In this document: piece by piece, positions 26,897 to 36,585 of the stretch | Layout: each line of letters begins with the position of its first letter | How positions within the stretch are numbered: the stretch's first letter is position 1 | Made by a program: the position numbers and the translations under genes | Notes under the pieces: model-generated | Seen by the model: only the letters and a program-made list of their open reading frames with translations | What the model was told of the DNA's origin: nothing | Database searches by the model: none | From: Primorskyibacter sedentarius | Lineage (GTDB): Bacteria; Pseudomonadota; Alphaproteobacteria; Rhodobacterales; Rhodobacteraceae | DNA: 64,000 nucleotides | Reading direction: 5' to 3' | NCBI RefSeq assembly: GCF_004342065.1 | Contig: NZ_SLZU01000010.1 | Coordinates: 62,001-126,000 of the forward strand

Positions 26897-27745
26897 ATGG
26901 CCGAAGCCAAACAGGGCAATTCCATCATCGAGACGATCAAGACCATCGTCTATGCCCTGCTGATTGCCGGCGTGTTCCGCACCCTGTTCTTTCAGCCGTT
27001 CTGGATTCCCTCCGGGTCGATGAAGGACACGCTTCTGATCGGCGATTTTCTGTTCGTCAACAAGATGGCCTATGGCTACTCCTACGCGTCCTGCCCCACG
27101 GTCATGATCCCGGCCATTGGCATCCATATCGATGCTGAAGATGTCTGCGGCTGGATGAAATCCGGCGATCCGTCCAAGGGCGGCGAACGCTTTCTGGCAG
27201 GAGAGCCGCAGCAGGGCGACGTGGTTGTGTTCCGCCACCCCGTTACCGGACAGGATTTCATCAAGCGCCTGATTGGTCTGCCCGGCGACAGGGTGCAGGT
27301 GAAGGCGGGCGTGCTGCATCTCAACGGGGATCCGGTGAAGCTTGAACCCGCAGGCCAGTTCGAGGAAATCGCAGAACCGCAGGGTCCGCAACGGCTGAGA
27401 CCGCGCTGTGAAAACGGCCCTGTCGGCACCGGCGGTCTGTGCACGAAATCCCGCTTTACCGAGACCTTGCCCAACGGGGTCAGCCACGACATCCTGAATA
27501 TCGCCATGCAGAATTCGGACAATACGCCGATCTACACGGTGCCCGAAGGGTTCTACTTCTTCATGGGCGACAACCGCGACAACTCTTCCGACAGCCGTGT
27601 GCCTCAGCAGGTTGGGGGCGTCGGTTTCGTGCCTTACGAAAATCTTGTGGGCCGTGCGGACCGTATCATGTTTTCTTCTGCGGGCCGGTCCATGTTGTTC
27701 TTCTGGACCTGGCGCAGTGATCGTTACTTCAAGGGGATCGAGTGA
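26897..27745 (+). CDS. lepB: Signal peptidase I
   Basis: This inner-membrane protease removes signal peptides from exported proteins. The 282-residue product has one N-terminal membrane helix ([16 protein letters not shown]), the nucleophile Ser41 in [16 protein letters not shown], the general-base Lys123 in [14 protein letters not shown], and the late [11 protein letters not shown] motif. ATG 26897 is preferred (GGAG seven bases upstream) over 26834, which would add an unlikely Pro-rich leader. Its last four bases overlap the GTG of rnc. The lepB-rnc-era-recO order is widely conserved. Confidence 0.96.
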   Translation: MAEAKQGNSIIETIKTIVYALLIAGVFRTLFFQPFWIPSGSMKDTLLIGDFLFVNKMAYGYSYASCPTVMIPAIGIHIDAEDVCGWMKSGDPSKGGERFLAGEPQQGDVVVFRHPVTGQDFIKRLIGLPGDRVQVKAGVLHLNGDPVKLEPAGQFEEIAEPQGPQRLRPRCENGPVGTGGLCTKSRFTETLPNGVSHDILNIAMQNSDNTPIYTVPEGFYFFMGDNRDNSSDSRVPQQVGGVGFVPYENLVGRADRIMFSSAGRSMLFFWTWRSDRYFKGIE

Positions 27746-28416
27746 AGCTATCGGCCGAACTGAGGGAACTGCAAGAGCGCATCGGGCACGAATTCACGAC
27801 CCCCGAGCTGCTTTTGCGCGCGGTGACGCACGGGTCCATCTCGTCGGCGCGCGGTGACAACCAGCGCCTTGAATTCCTGGGTGACAGGGTTCTGGGGCTG
27901 GTCATGGCCGAAACGCTGCTGTCGGGAGACGAGGCCGCGACGGAAGGCCAGCTCGCTCCGCGTTTCAACGCGCTTGTCCGCAAGGAAACCTGTGCGGATG
28001 TGGCGCGTGACGTCGATCTAGGCGCCGCGCTGAAACTGGGCCGGTCCGAACAGCTTTCCGGCGGTCGGCGCAAGCAGGCCTTGCTGGGCGACGCGATGGA
28101 AGCGGTGATCGCCGCGGTCTATGCCGATGCCGGGCTGGAAGCCGCGCGCAAGATGATCCTGCGCCTTTGGGGCGACCGGATCAAAACGGTGGACGAAGAC
28201 GCGCGCGACCCCAAGACAGCGCTTCAGGAATGGGCGCAGGCGCGCGGAATGCGCCCGCCCACCTATGCAGAGATCGCCCGCACCGGCCCCGACCACGCCC
28301 CGGAATTCACCATTCGCGCCTCTCTCACCTCTGGCCAAAGCGCCGAGGCGACCGCCGCGTCGAAACGCGCCGCAGAACAAGGTGCGGCGCGCAACTTGCT
28401 GGAACAGCTGCAATGA
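27742..28416 (+). CDS. rnc: Ribonuclease III
   Basis: RNase III cuts double-stranded RNA, including rRNA precursors. The 224-residue protein has the signature [18 protein letters not shown] (near 35-52), the second acidic motif [14 protein letters not shown], and a C-terminal double-stranded RNA-binding domain (about 155-224, [14 protein letters not shown]). The start is GTG, overlapping the lepB stop (GTGA). An EamA-family transporter gene is inserted between it and era. Confidence 0.95.
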   Translation: MKLSAELRELQERIGHEFTTPELLLRAVTHGSISSARGDNQRLEFLGDRVLGLVMAETLLSGDEAATEGQLAPRFNALVRKETCADVARDVDLGAALKLGRSEQLSGGRRKQALLGDAMEAVIAAVYADAGLEAARKMILRLWGDRIKTVDEDARDPKTALQEWAQARGMRPPTYAEIARTGPDHAPEFTIRASLTSGQSAEATAASKRAAEQGAARNLLEQLQ

Positions 28417-28444
28417 ACCGGCCTTGCGCATGCATGGCGCGGCA

Positions 28445-29347
28445 ATGAGCGAGAACCTCAAGGGCAGCATTTACATGATCCTCGCGATGCTCGGCTTCGG
28501 GATCGAGGACGCGTTTTTCAAGTCGGCGACCGGGACAGGCGGCGTAACCGCAGGCATGGCCACGGTGCAATTCGGCCTGTTGGCGATGACCCTTTACGCC
28601 GCCTATGCCAAGGTACAGGGCGTTCCGGTCTGGTCGCGTGCGTATCTGCGGCGCGGGCTGCTGATCCGCACGGGTTTTGAAATCGTTGGGCGGCTCTTCT
28701 TTGCGCTGAGCCTTGCATATACGCCGCTTTCGACCACATCGGCCATCCTTCAGGCGGCGCCGCTGGTGGTCATGCTGGGGGCGGTTGTCGTGCTTGGCGA
28801 ACGGATCGGCCCGCGTCGCTGGGCGGCGATGGCGCTGGGTTTCGTGGGCGTGCTTCTGATCGTAAGGCCCTCACCCTCGGGGATAGAGCCAAACGCCGTC
28901 TTCGCCCTGCTTGGCATGATCGGCTTTGCCGGCCGCGACCTTGCCACCCGCACCGCCCCTGCAACCGTACATGCAGCGCAACTGGGCGTGCTGGGCTTTG
29001 CCGTGGTCTCGATGGCCGGGCTGGTGATCCTCTTTTTCGAGCCGGGATCGCCGACATTGCCCGCTCCCGGTGCGGCGCTTCTTCTTTGCGGGACGGCGGT
29101 CGCGGGCGTGCTGGGCTACACCGCGATGACATTCGCGATGCGTACCGGCGAGGTCGGCGTTGTCGCCCCGTTCCGCTATTCGCGGCTGATCGTGGCGCTG
29201 ATCCTCGCCTATACCCTGTTTGGCGAGCGGCCAGACGCGATGACTCTGTTTGGCGCGGCGCTGATCGTGGGGGCCGGGATCTTTTCGCTGCTGCGTGATG
29301 GCAGGGCTGGCGCGAAGCGGGACTCTGCGCTACACCGCCAAACTTGA
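28445..29347 (+). CDS. EamA/DMT-family transporter
   Basis: The 300-residue protein has ten hydrophobic helices arranged as two EamA repeats (first about 10-140, second about 155-290; for example AILQAAPLVVMLGAVVVLGERIG and FRYSRLIVALILAYTLFGE). DMT proteins export metabolites or amino acids; the substrate is unknown. ATG 28445 is used; an in-frame ATG 15 bases upstream is also possible and neither has a strong ribosome site. It interrupts the otherwise conserved rnc-era pair, sitting 28 bases after rnc and 16 before era. Confidence 0.85.
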   Translation: MSENLKGSIYMILAMLGFGIEDAFFKSATGTGGVTAGMATVQFGLLAMTLYAAYAKVQGVPVWSRAYLRRGLLIRTGFEIVGRLFFALSLAYTPLSTTSAILQAAPLVVMLGAVVVLGERIGPRRWAAMALGFVGVLLIVRPSPSGIEPNAVFALLGMIGFAGRDLATRTAPATVHAAQLGVLGFAVVSMAGLVILFFEPGSPTLPAPGAALLLCGTAVAGVLGYTAMTFAMRTGEVGVVAPFRYSRLIVALILAYTLFGERPDAMTLFGAALIVGAGIFSLLRDGRAGAKRDSALHRQT

Positions 29348-29363
29348 AAACCAAGGAGCCAAA

Positions 29364-30272
29364 ATGACCACGCGTGCCGGATTTGTCGCACTGATCGGTG
29401 AGCCCAATGCGGGCAAATCCACGCTGACCAACCAGTTGGTCGGCGCGAAGGTCAGCATCGTCACCCACAAGGTGCAAACCACCCGCGCCCGCATCCGCGG
29501 CGTCGCGATGGAGGGGGACGCCCAGATCGTGCTGGTCGATACGCCCGGCCTGTTCCGTCCGCGCAGGCGGCTTGACCGGGCCATGGTCGCGGCCGCCTGG
29601 GGTGGCGCTGCCGATGCCGATATCGTGGTGCTGCTGGTCGAGGCGCATCGCGGTGTCACGCCCGGTGTCGAGGCCATTCTGGAACGTCTGGCAGAGATTG
29701 GTCAGGGCCGCACTGTGGCGCTGGCGATCAACAAGATCGACCGGGTGAAATCGGATGTCCTGCTGGCCCTGTCCAAGGATCTCAACGACCGGTTCGAATT
29801 TGCCAATACCTTCATGGTTTCCGCCGAGAAGGGTTATGGCTGCGCGGATCTCAAGGCCTGGCTGGGCGCGGAGCTGCCCGAGGGTACGTGGTTCTACCCC
29901 GAAGACCAGATTGCCGACCTGCCGATCCGCATGATTGCGGCAGAGATCACGCGCGAGAAGCTGACGTTGCGCATGCATCAGGAGCTGCCCTACCAATTGA
30001 CGGTAGAGACCGAAAACTGGGAAGAACGCCAGGACGGCACGGCGCGGATTGACCAGATCATCTATGTCGCCCGCGATGGCCATAAGGGCATCCTGCTGGG
30101 TCACAAGGGCGAGACCATCAAGGCCGTCTCCAAGGCCTCCCGCGAAGAGCTTGAGGAGTTTCTTGGTCGGCGGGTGCATCTTTTCCTGCAGGTCAAGGTG
30201 CGCGAAAAGTGGCTGGAAGAAGCAGAGCGTTATTCGGAAATGGGGCTCGACTTCAAGGATGGCAATGTCTGA
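29364..30272 (+). CDS. era: GTPase Era
   Basis: Era is an essential GTPase that binds 16S rRNA near its 3' end during 30S assembly. The 302-residue protein has G1 GEPNAGKST (12-20), the switch region TTRARIRGV, G3 DTPGLF, G4 NKIDRV, and a C-terminal KH domain with LGHKGETIKAVSKASRE. ATG 29364 has AAGGAG nearby; the frame is open upstream into the previous gene but is not needed. A DUF1491 gene follows three bases later. Confidence 0.96.
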   Translation: MTTRAGFVALIGEPNAGKSTLTNQLVGAKVSIVTHKVQTTRARIRGVAMEGDAQIVLVDTPGLFRPRRRLDRAMVAAAWGGAADADIVVLLVEAHRGVTPGVEAILERLAEIGQGRTVALAINKIDRVKSDVLLALSKDLNDRFEFANTFMVSAEKGYGCADLKAWLGAELPEGTWFYPEDQIADLPIRMIAAEITREKLTLRMHQELPYQLTVETENWEERQDGTARIDQIIYVARDGHKGILLGHKGETIKAVSKASREELEEFLGRRVHLFLQVKVREKWLEEAERYSEMGLDFKDGNV

Positions 30273-30275
30273 TCC

Positions 30276-30608
30276 ATGGCGCGTCTGACCGCCGATTTCT
30301 GGGTGCATGCCTATCTCGCACGGCTCCGCCTGCACGACATTCCCGCCTTTGTGACCGCACATGGCGACGACACGGCCGGCGCCGTGATGGTCAAGCTCAA
30401 TACGCTCGACGGTCGCGCACAGGCGTTCCAGCGCAGTTTCGATCTGATGAGCGGCGCGCGGGCATGGGTCACGCTGGCAGAAGGCCTTGAGGCCGAGGTT
30501 GACGCTGCCATCGCCCGGCAACGGCAGTTCGATCCCGACCTCTGGGTAATCGAGGTGGAGGACCGGGAGGGTCGCCACCTTCTGGATGAGCCAGGACTGT
30601 CCGACTGA
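30276..30608 (+). CDS. DUF1491-family protein
   Basis: The 110-residue protein begins ARLTADFWVHAYLARLRLHD and includes GDDTAGAVMVKLNTLDG and RQRQFDPDLWVIEVEDREGRHLLDEPGL, the pattern of DUF1491, an alphaproteobacterial family. Its function is unknown. It starts three bases after era and belongs to the era operon. It ends 182 bases before recO. Confidence 0.85.
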   Translation: MARLTADFWVHAYLARLRLHDIPAFVTAHGDDTAGAVMVKLNTLDGRAQAFQRSFDLMSGARAWVTLAEGLEAEVDAAIARQRQFDPDLWVIEVEDREGRHLLDEPGLSD

Positions 30609-30790
30609 GCCGGCAATACTCCGGGCGGCCCACCGAAATACACGCCGCTCAGGGTATTTCAGACAAGTCCGAAGGCGGTTAACGGAAACGCCCCGCTGAC
30701 TGGGCGCATGTCCTCCCTTTGACCCCATGAAGTTCCCTCCCGCCGCCCGAAGTGGGTTGCGCATGACGGGGATAGGCGCAAACTCGACCA

Positions 30791-31525
30791 ATGGAATGGC
30801 GCGACACAGGCATATTGCTTTCGACCCGCAAGCATGGCGAAACCAGCGCCATTCTTGAGGTCTTCACCCCCGAGCGTGGACGCCATGCCGGGGTGTTGCG
30901 CGGTGCGACCAGCCGAAAACTGGCCCCGGTCCTGCAACCCGGCGCTCAACTGGATATCGCATGGCGCGCCCGGCTGGAGGATCACCTTGGCAGCTTCACG
31001 GTAGAGCCGCTGCGGTCGCGCGCGCATGCGGCCATGGCGGACCGGCTGATCCTGTCTGGGCTGAACGCGGTCACGGCATTGCTCCTGTTCTGTCTGCCCG
31101 AGCGTGAGGCGCATCCTGCCCTTTACCGCGATACCGAAACGCTGCTGGACCTGCTGGATCGGCAGGACATCTGGCCCCTCGCCTATCTGCGGTGGGAACT
31201 GTCTCTGCTCGAAGAACTGGGATTCGGGCTGGATTTGCGGGCCTGCGCAGTCACCGGCAGCACCGAGGGGCTTGTCCACGTCTCGCCTCGCACCGGGCGG
31301 GCCGTATCGGCGGCAGGGGCAGGCGACTGGGCCGACCGGCTCTTGCCGCTACCACCCGTCCTGCTGGGCGCCGGGTCTGCCGAAGATGCAGAGGTCGCGG
31401 CCGCGCTTGGCACCACGGGCCATTTCCTGACCCATCACATCGCGGCAGAGATGCTCCACAAGCCGCTGCCCGTTGCGCGTGGTCGTTTTGTCGATGCCCT
31501 CAGTCGTCGGGCGCGACGGAAGTGA
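30791..31525 (+). CDS. recO: DNA repair protein RecO
   Basis: RecO works with RecF and RecR to load RecA on gapped DNA. The 244-residue protein has an N-terminal OB fold ([33 protein letters not shown]) and the helical C-terminal domain (about 85-244, [14 protein letters not shown] and [22 protein letters not shown]). The zinc-finger cysteines seen in some RecO proteins are largely absent. The last 26 bases overlap the META-domain gene on the opposite strand, which is unusual for such essential-process genes. Confidence 0.93.
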   Translation: MEWRDTGILLSTRKHGETSAILEVFTPERGRHAGVLRGATSRKLAPVLQPGAQLDIAWRARLEDHLGSFTVEPLRSRAHAAMADRLILSGLNAVTALLLFCLPEREAHPALYRDTETLLDLLDRQDIWPLAYLRWELSLLEELGFGLDLRACAVTGSTEGLVHVSPRTGRAVSAAGAGDWADRLLPLPPVLLGAGSAEDAEVAAALGTTGHFLTHHIAAEMLHKPLPVARGRFVDALSRRARRK

Positions 31526-31895
31526 ACTCCATGCTGCGCCCGGCCTCGTTGGTCAAAAGCAAGGTGTCACCCAGCACTTCGGCCAAGGTCATTTCACCAA
31601 GCGCCTGAAAGAAGGCCGCTTCGGCGCCCAGATCGGCGCAGGCACGTTTTGTGGCAACAATCGGTGTCAATTCGAACCAGGGGTAAGGTGCCGTCTGGCT
31701 TGCACCCCAACCATTGCAGGCTGCGCGGCCCGACACCTCGCCGCCATCCCCGATGCGCATCGTCGCCGTGGCGGAATAAACCGCGCCATCCAGCGCGGAA
31801 AGCCGCCAGTCCCCGACCCCGCCATAGGCTGCTAGGGTTTCGTCCCGCTCGCAGGCGGCAAGGGCGAGTATGATGAAGAGCATAAAATTGCGCAT
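31500..31895 (-). CDS. META-domain lipoprotein
   Basis: The 131-residue protein has a short hydrophobic leader with lipobox LALAAC (cysteine at residue 15), so Lgt should lipidate it. The rest is a META/HslJ-like domain: [10 protein letters not shown] near the start, [16 protein letters not shown], then [21 protein letters not shown], and a final [13 protein letters not shown]. HslJ-like proteins are linked to heat shock and novobiocin resistance; the role here is unknown. It overlaps recO tail to tail by 26 bases. A start at 31883 ([11 protein letters not shown]) is also possible. Confidence 0.82.
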   Translation of the reverse strand: MRNFMLFIILALAACERDETLAAYGGVGDWRLSALDGAVYSATATMRIGDGGEVSGRAACNGWGASQTAPYPWFELTPIVATKRACADLGAEAAFFQALGEMTLAEVLGDTLLLTNEAGRSMEFTSVAPDD

Positions 31896-31978
31896 GCGAA
31901 CAAAGCTAAACCATTCTTTCGTCGATGCAACGCGGTGGTGCCCTTCCCTGTCCCGATCAACCGCGCTACAGCTTAGCT

Positions 31979-32638
31979 ATGAAATGGACCTTGCCCAATC
32001 TTCTGACAGCGATGCGCCTTCTGGCGGCGCCCGGAATCGCCGTGATGTTTCTGTTTTTCACGCGCCCATACGCTGACTGGTTTGCGCTCGTGCTGTTCGT
32101 GGCGGCCGCGATCACCGACTGGTTCGACGGGCATCTTGCGCGGACATGGAAGCAGGTGACGAAGCTTGGCACCATGCTGGACCCGATTGCGGACAAGGCG
32201 ATGGTCGTGATCGCGCTGATGGTCATCGTGGGCTATTCGTCCATGTCGCCCTGGCTGGTCCTTCCCGCGACGGTCATCCTGTTCCGCGAGGTCTTCGTCT
32301 CTGGACTGCGGGAATTCCTGGGCGACACTGCGGGTACTTTGAAAGTCACAAAGCTCGCCAAGTGGAAAACCACGGCGCAGATGGTGGCGATTGCGGTGCT
32401 GTTTGCGCAAGGCGTGTTCGAACATTATCTGGGTATGTCCACCTTCGGGCTGGATCACGCGCTGTTCGAGGATATCATCGCCAACCGGGAAGAGGACGTT
32501 CTGGGCTTGCGCTGGAAATACCAGGGCATGATCTGGGCCGGAAACGTCGGCGTGGTGCTGCTTTGGATTGCCGCCGCGCTGACCCTGATCACCGGATGGG
32601 ACTATTTCCGCAAGGCGGTCCCCTTTCTGAAGGATTGA
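31979..32638 (+). CDS. pgsA: CDP-diacylglycerol-glycerol-3-phosphate 3-phosphatidyltransferase
   Basis: PgsA makes phosphatidylglycerol-phosphate, the precursor of PG and cardiolipin. The 219-residue membrane protein has the CDP-alcohol motif DWFDGHLARTWKQVTKLG, MLDPIADKA (D-G-x2-A-R-x8-G-x3-D-x3-D) and several membrane helices. ATG 31979 begins MKWTLPNLLTAMRLLAAPG, the usual family start. PG is also the lipid donor for Lgt. moaD follows five bases later. Confidence 0.93.
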   Translation: MKWTLPNLLTAMRLLAAPGIAVMFLFFTRPYADWFALVLFVAAAITDWFDGHLARTWKQVTKLGTMLDPIADKAMVVIALMVIVGYSSMSPWLVLPATVILFREVFVSGLREFLGDTAGTLKVTKLAKWKTTAQMVAIAVLFAQGVFEHYLGMSTFGLDHALFEDIIANREEDVLGLRWKYQGMIWAGNVGVVLLWIAAALTLITGWDYFRKAVPFLKD

Positions 32639-32642
32639 TGGC

Positions 32643-32888
32643 ATGGATGTGCTTTACTTTGCATGGGTACGCGAGCGTATCGGCATCCCACGGGAAAGCG
32701 TGGACAGTCAGGCTGCGACGGTGGCCGATCTGGTCGCAGAACTGAGCGCCCGCGAGGAACGCTACGCGCTCGCATTCAGTGATATCTCGGCCTTGCGGGT
32801 GGCGCTGGATCAGGAGCTTTCCGATTTCGATGCCCCGCTGGCCGGCGTGCGCGAAGTTGCCTTCTTTCCCCCGATGACAGGGGGTTAG
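32643..32888 (+). CDS. moaD: Molybdopterin synthase small subunit
   Basis: MoaD carries the sulfur for molybdopterin synthesis as a C-terminal thiocarboxylate. The 81-residue ubiquitin-like protein begins MDVLYFAWVRERIGI and ends in the required Gly-Gly (FFPPMTGG). It is followed two bases later by moaE, the catalytic partner. A ribosome site is weak, so translation may depend on coupling with pgsA. Confidence 0.95.
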   Translation: MDVLYFAWVRERIGIPRESVDSQAATVADLVAELSAREERYALAFSDISALRVALDQELSDFDAPLAGVREVAFFPPMTGG

Positions 32889-32890
32889 CC

Positions 32891-33331
32891 ATGCGCGTTA
32901 TTGTGCAGGAAGCCCCGTTCGATTTTGGTGCCGAAGCGGCGGCTTTCGCCTCTGCGCGCCACGATATGGGCGCGATCGTTACCTTCACAGGGATCGTTCG
33001 CGACAATGCGGGCGGATTGAGCGCGATGGAAATCGAGCATTATCCCGGCATGACCGCCAAAGCCTTGGAAAAGATCGCGGCAGAGGCTGTTTCGCGGTGG
33101 TCGCTGGGCGATGCACTTGTGATCCACCGTCACGGCCGCATGGCCCCGGGAGAGATGATCATGATGGTTGCCACGGCGGCGCATCATCGCGCTGACGCAT
33201 TCGCTGCCGCAGAATATCTGATGGATTACCTCAAATCCCGCGCGCCCTTCTGGAAGAAGGAAATCGGTGCCGATGGCGCTGAATGGGTGGCCGCGAAGGA
33301 CGACGACGAGGCTGCGCTCGAACGCTGGTAA
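32891..33331 (+). CDS. moaE: Molybdopterin synthase catalytic subunit
   Basis: MoaE converts precursor Z to molybdopterin with MoaD. The 146-residue protein contains MGAIVTFTGIVRDN, MEIEHYPGMT, VIHRHGRMAPGE and VATAAHHRADAFAAAEYLMDYLKSR-like sequence, then APFWKKE with the catalytic lysines. Gene order moaD-moaE is as usual, and no other Moco genes are in the window. It converges with the small membrane/coiled-coil gene six bases downstream. Confidence 0.95.
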   Translation: MRVIVQEAPFDFGAEAAAFASARHDMGAIVTFTGIVRDNAGGLSAMEIEHYPGMTAKALEKIAAEAVSRWSLGDALVIHRHGRMAPGEMIMMVATAAHHRADAFAAAEYLMDYLKSRAPFWKKEIGADGAEWVAAKDDDEAALERW

Positions 33332-33337
33332 CTGCGT

Positions 33338-33664
33338 TCAGTCCTGATTTATGCGCTCGACATAGCTGCGCAGTTCTTCGGCCTCTTGCCGCGCATCGCG
33401 CAGGCCTTCCATCGCTGCGCCCAACTCTGCTTCGGCCTGTGCAAGCTGATTGGTCAGCTCCGCTTCGCGCTGTTGCAGATAGGTGATCGCCTGATCGCGG
33501 GTCTCTTCCGCATCATGCAGTTCCTGACTCATCAGCTCCAGCTGGTCGACATCGGCCTTCGACACGCGGGTAAAGCGGTGCAGAAGCCAGTTGGCGAACC
33601 AGCCCATGCAAAACGCCACGAACAGAATGATGGCTGTGGCCACCACGAATTCAGTTCTGTTCAT
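33338..33664 (-). CDS. Small membrane-anchored coiled-coil protein
   Basis: The 108-residue protein has one N-terminal membrane helix (VVATAIILFVAFCMGWFANWLL) followed by a long charged helix (about 35-105, VDQLELMSQELHDAEETRD and TNQLAQAEAELGAAMEGL) that should form a coiled coil. No family is recognised with certainty. ATG 33664 lies 14 bases inside the end of the OmpA-family gene, with GGAG upstream, so the two are co-transcribed. A membrane-anchored partner of the OmpA protein is a possible role, but this is a guess. Confidence 0.72.
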   Translation of the reverse strand: MNRTEFVVATAIILFVAFCMGWFANWLLHRFTRVSKADVDQLELMSQELHDAEETRDQAITYLQQREAELTNQLAQAEAELGAAMEGLRDARQEAEELRSYVERINQD

Positions 33665-35549
33665 CCCCTTGGGTCTCCTCGTTCTGCTCTGCGGCCGCGT
33701 CGGCCTCGTTCCCTTCGCCCTCGGCCGCTTCCGACGGATCGGGGCGGATAAGGCGGAATTCGATGCGCCGGTTGGCCTCGCGGCCACTGGCGGACCCGTT
33801 ATCGGCGACCGGGCGTTCCTCGCCGTAACCAACCGCCCGGTAAGAGGCGGTCAGCACGCGACGGTCGCGCAGCGCGTCCAGAACGGCCTGGGCGCGTTCC
33901 TGGCTCAGCTGCTGGTTCATCGACTCGCGGCCCTGGCTGTCCGTGTGGCCACTGATTTCCAGCGGGATGTCTTCGCATTTCCGCAACAGCTCGGCGATGT
34001 CATCCAGAATGTCCTTGGCAGAGCTGTCGAAGGTCGATGCGCCCGGCTCAAAGCTGATCTTGCGGTCCCCGATGATCTCGACGATGCCCGCCTCACATTC
34101 TTCGGGGCTGGGCAGCCCCAACGACAGGTCGAGCTTCTTGAGATAGGTGATGTCGAGGTCGAAATCGGCCCCCTCACCCAGCTTTTCCGCCATCAGCTGC
34201 GCGATGGTATCGCTTGCCTCCTGCCGCCCGGTGTCGCCAGTAATTTCGACCGTATCCGGCCGGACCGTCACAGCGCCATTGGAAAGCTGCGCCAAGGCTT
34301 CCAACCCGGCAAGAACGCGCACGGACCATGTGTCCGGCAGGCCCTCGGCCACGCGGGCGGACATGCGGACGGAACCGCTGCCGAAACGCGCCTTGGCATA
34401 GCTTTCGGCCGTCTGACGCTCCAGCTCGCCTGCGACCCGACCGCTCATCTGAACTGCGCCCTCGGGGCTGAGGGTCGCCACGAATTCCGGCGGGCCTTGC
34501 TCGCCCTGCTCGGGCGGGACAGGCAGCACGGCAGTCAGGGCGAAAACAGGCGGAAGAGCGTTTTCCAGCTCTCCCACGACGCGGTCGAACACGGCCTGTT
34601 CCGTCCCTTCGCGCGCCAGAAGCGAGATATCCGCATCAGAGAAGGTCACATTGCCGCCGCCGATTTCAGCCAATGCGCCAATCGCCATCTCGGCGGCTTG
34701 CGGCCAGGTCTTGGACGGGATGCCCAGACCGATTCTGCAGGTCGCTTTGCCTTCCATCCCCGCGGCATTGGCCGCTGCGAGAATCCGGTCGCGCCCCTCT
34801 TCGGTTCCGGCCGAACACGCATCAAACCGCGCCACGCCATCCTCGATCAGGAACCGAAGCGTGAAGGGCGAAATGACAGGGCGTGGCGCGGAAAGATCCA
34901 GCGTCAGCTTTACCTCGTCCCCCGCACGACGCGCCAGATCGCTTTCCATCTTGCGGCGCATCGCCTCGCTATCCGTCATGGCGGTGATCTTCACCACGCC
35001 CGCCCCGACAGAAACCTTGGAGCGGGGAAGATCCTCCAGCGCCCGCAGGCCAAACCGCAATGCGTTGTCCCAGCCTTCCGGCGTGTCGAAATGCGCCACT
35101 TCAAGCAGGTCAGAGACCTTTTCACCCGGCTCGACAACGTCACGCACCCGTTCCAGCAGCGCCTCGCGGTCGGTGCTGGCGGGAACCAATCCGATCAAAG
35201 AGATACCGGCATCGTTTCTCAGGATTTCTACAGAAAAGCGGGGAGAGGCAAGTTTCACGGTGTCCGCGACATCCATCTGGTCAAGAACCCGTGCCGCATC
35301 CACAACACGGCCCGCCGCGCTCAGCGCGTCAAAGCGGGCAGCCTCGTTCGGGGCCGTGCCTGCCAGAAATATCTGCAACCCGTCGGAGTCCGCTTCCGCC
35401 CAGTTCAGCCCGGCAAGGTCGAGTTCCTTGCGCACCTCCGCGGCAGAGCTGTCTTCGATGATGCGGACCGAAAAGTAGGCGACAACCAGGCAAAGCAGTG
35501 CTGCGAGGCCGAAAGCCAGAAGCGAAATGATCAACTTTGACAGACGCAT
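33651..35549 (-). CDS. Large OmpA-family peptidoglycan-associated protein
   Basis: The 632-residue protein has an N-terminal hydrophobic helix (LIISLLAFGLAALLCLVVAYF), a long periplasmic region with several repeating alpha/beta units like BON modules (for example LPRSKVSVGAGVVKITA), and an OmpA C-terminal domain at about 490-610 with IPLEISGHTDSQGRESMNQQ, SQERAQAVLDALR and NRRIEFRLI. The final 25 residues are Glu-rich. OmpA domains bind meso-DAP of peptidoglycan. The start is uncertain: ATG 35549 is preferred over ATG 35555 and TTG 35564. It is expressed with the coiled-coil gene that overlaps its end. Confidence 0.85.
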   Translation of the reverse strand: MRLSKLIISLLAFGLAALLCLVVAYFSVRIIEDSSAAEVRKELDLAGLNWAEADSDGLQIFLAGTAPNEAARFDALSAAGRVVDAARVLDQMDVADTVKLASPRFSVEILRNDAGISLIGLVPASTDREALLERVRDVVEPGEKVSDLLEVAHFDTPEGWDNALRFGLRALEDLPRSKVSVGAGVVKITAMTDSEAMRRKMESDLARRAGDEVKLTLDLSAPRPVISPFTLRFLIEDGVARFDACSAGTEEGRDRILAAANAAGMEGKATCRIGLGIPSKTWPQAAEMAIGALAEIGGGNVTFSDADISLLAREGTEQAVFDRVVGELENALPPVFALTAVLPVPPEQGEQGPPEFVATLSPEGAVQMSGRVAGELERQTAESYAKARFGSGSVRMSARVAEGLPDTWSVRVLAGLEALAQLSNGAVTVRPDTVEITGDTGRQEASDTIAQLMAEKLGEGADFDLDITYLKKLDLSLGLPSPEECEAGIVEIIGDRKISFEPGASTFDSSAKDILDDIAELLRKCEDIPLEISGHTDSQGRESMNQQLSQERAQAVLDALRDRRVLTASYRAVGYGEERPVADNGSASGREANRRIEFRLIRPDPSEAAEGEGNEADAAAEQNEETQGDEQN

Positions 35550-35607
35550 GGGCATTCCGAGCAACGAAAGGTTGGTCTCTGATACAGCCAGTGCCGGGGC
35601 GGCGCAA

Positions 35608-36573
35608 TCACGCGAAAAGCGCTGCGGCGAAAAACAGCACAGGCAAAAGCCCGGCGTCGCGGTTGGACCGGAACAGCATCAGCAGCGTGTCATTGTCCTC
35701 CGGATCAAAGCGGCGCAGCTGCCAGAGCAGGTGCAATGCCATGGCAAGAACACCCAGTGACGCTACGACAAGAACCAGAGTTTCGGCACGCGGGATCGCC
35801 GTGATGATGGCGATCAGCAACAGCGCGATGCTGACCTTCATGAACCGCGCAAGCCATTTCGGGCTGGCCTCACCAAACAGGCGCGCGGTGGATTTCACCC
35901 CGATCAGCGCGTCATCTTCGGTGTCCTGATGGGCATAGATCGTGTCGTAGAACAGCGTCCAGGCCATACCAGCCAGATACAGGATGACAGCGGGCCATTC
36001 CAAAACGCCCCGATGCGCCGTCCACGCCAGAAGGGCACCCCAGTTGAAAGCGATGCCCAGAAACACTTGCGGCCACCAGGTGAACCGCTTTGCAAACGGG
36101 TAAATCGCGACCGGCACCAAAGAGATCACGCCCAGCAGGATGGCCATCGGGTGAAAGGTCAGCAGGATGCAAAGCGCCACCAGCGCCTGGGCCGCCAGCC
36201 ATGCCAGCGCCTGTTTCACGCTGACCTGTCCCGACGGGATGGGGCGCGACGCGGTTCGTGCCACCGACCCGTCGATATGGCGGTCGGTGATGTCGTTCCA
36301 CGTACAGCCCGCGCCGCGCATCAGGATCGCGCCGACGCCGCAGCCCGCAAGGATCCATAGATCCTGCCAGCGCGCCTGGCCGTCCGACAACATCGCCAGC
36401 AGCAGACCCCACCAACAGGGCAAGAGCAGCAGCCATGTGCCGATCGGACGGTCCAGTCGGCTTAGCCGGAAATAGGGGCGCATGGGGGCGGGCGCATATC
36501 TGTCCACCCAGTTGCCCTTCACTGCATCGGAAACCTGTCCTTCGGCCTCTGGCATCGGCGGTTGGTCGGACAT
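35608..36573 (-). CDS. ubiA: 4-hydroxybenzoate polyprenyltransferase
   Basis: UbiA attaches the polyprenyl tail to 4-hydroxybenzoate in ubiquinone synthesis, in the inner membrane. The 321-residue protein has about eight to nine hydrophobic helices, the first Asp-rich motif in TWNDITDRHIDGSVARTASRP, and the second (YDTIYAHQDTEDDALIGVKST). Upstream GGAG is eight bases from ATG 36573 and lies within rsmE. The start codon is back-to-back with an ATG of the divergent rsmE (CATATG). The open frame extends far upstream through rsmE in antisense, which is spurious. Confidence 0.94.
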   Translation of the reverse strand: MSDQPPMPEAEGQVSDAVKGNWVDRYAPAPMRPYFRLSRLDRPIGTWLLLLPCWWGLLLAMLSDGQARWQDLWILAGCGVGAILMRGAGCTWNDITDRHIDGSVARTASRPIPSGQVSVKQALAWLAAQALVALCILLTFHPMAILLGVISLVPVAIYPFAKRFTWWPQVFLGIAFNWGALLAWTAHRGVLEWPAVILYLAGMAWTLFYDTIYAHQDTEDDALIGVKSTARLFGEASPKWLARFMKVSIALLLIAIITAIPRAETLVLVVASLGVLAMALHLLWQLRRFDPEDNDTLLMLFRSNRDAGLLPVLFFAAALFA

Positions 36574-36585
36574 ATGTTGCGCTCC

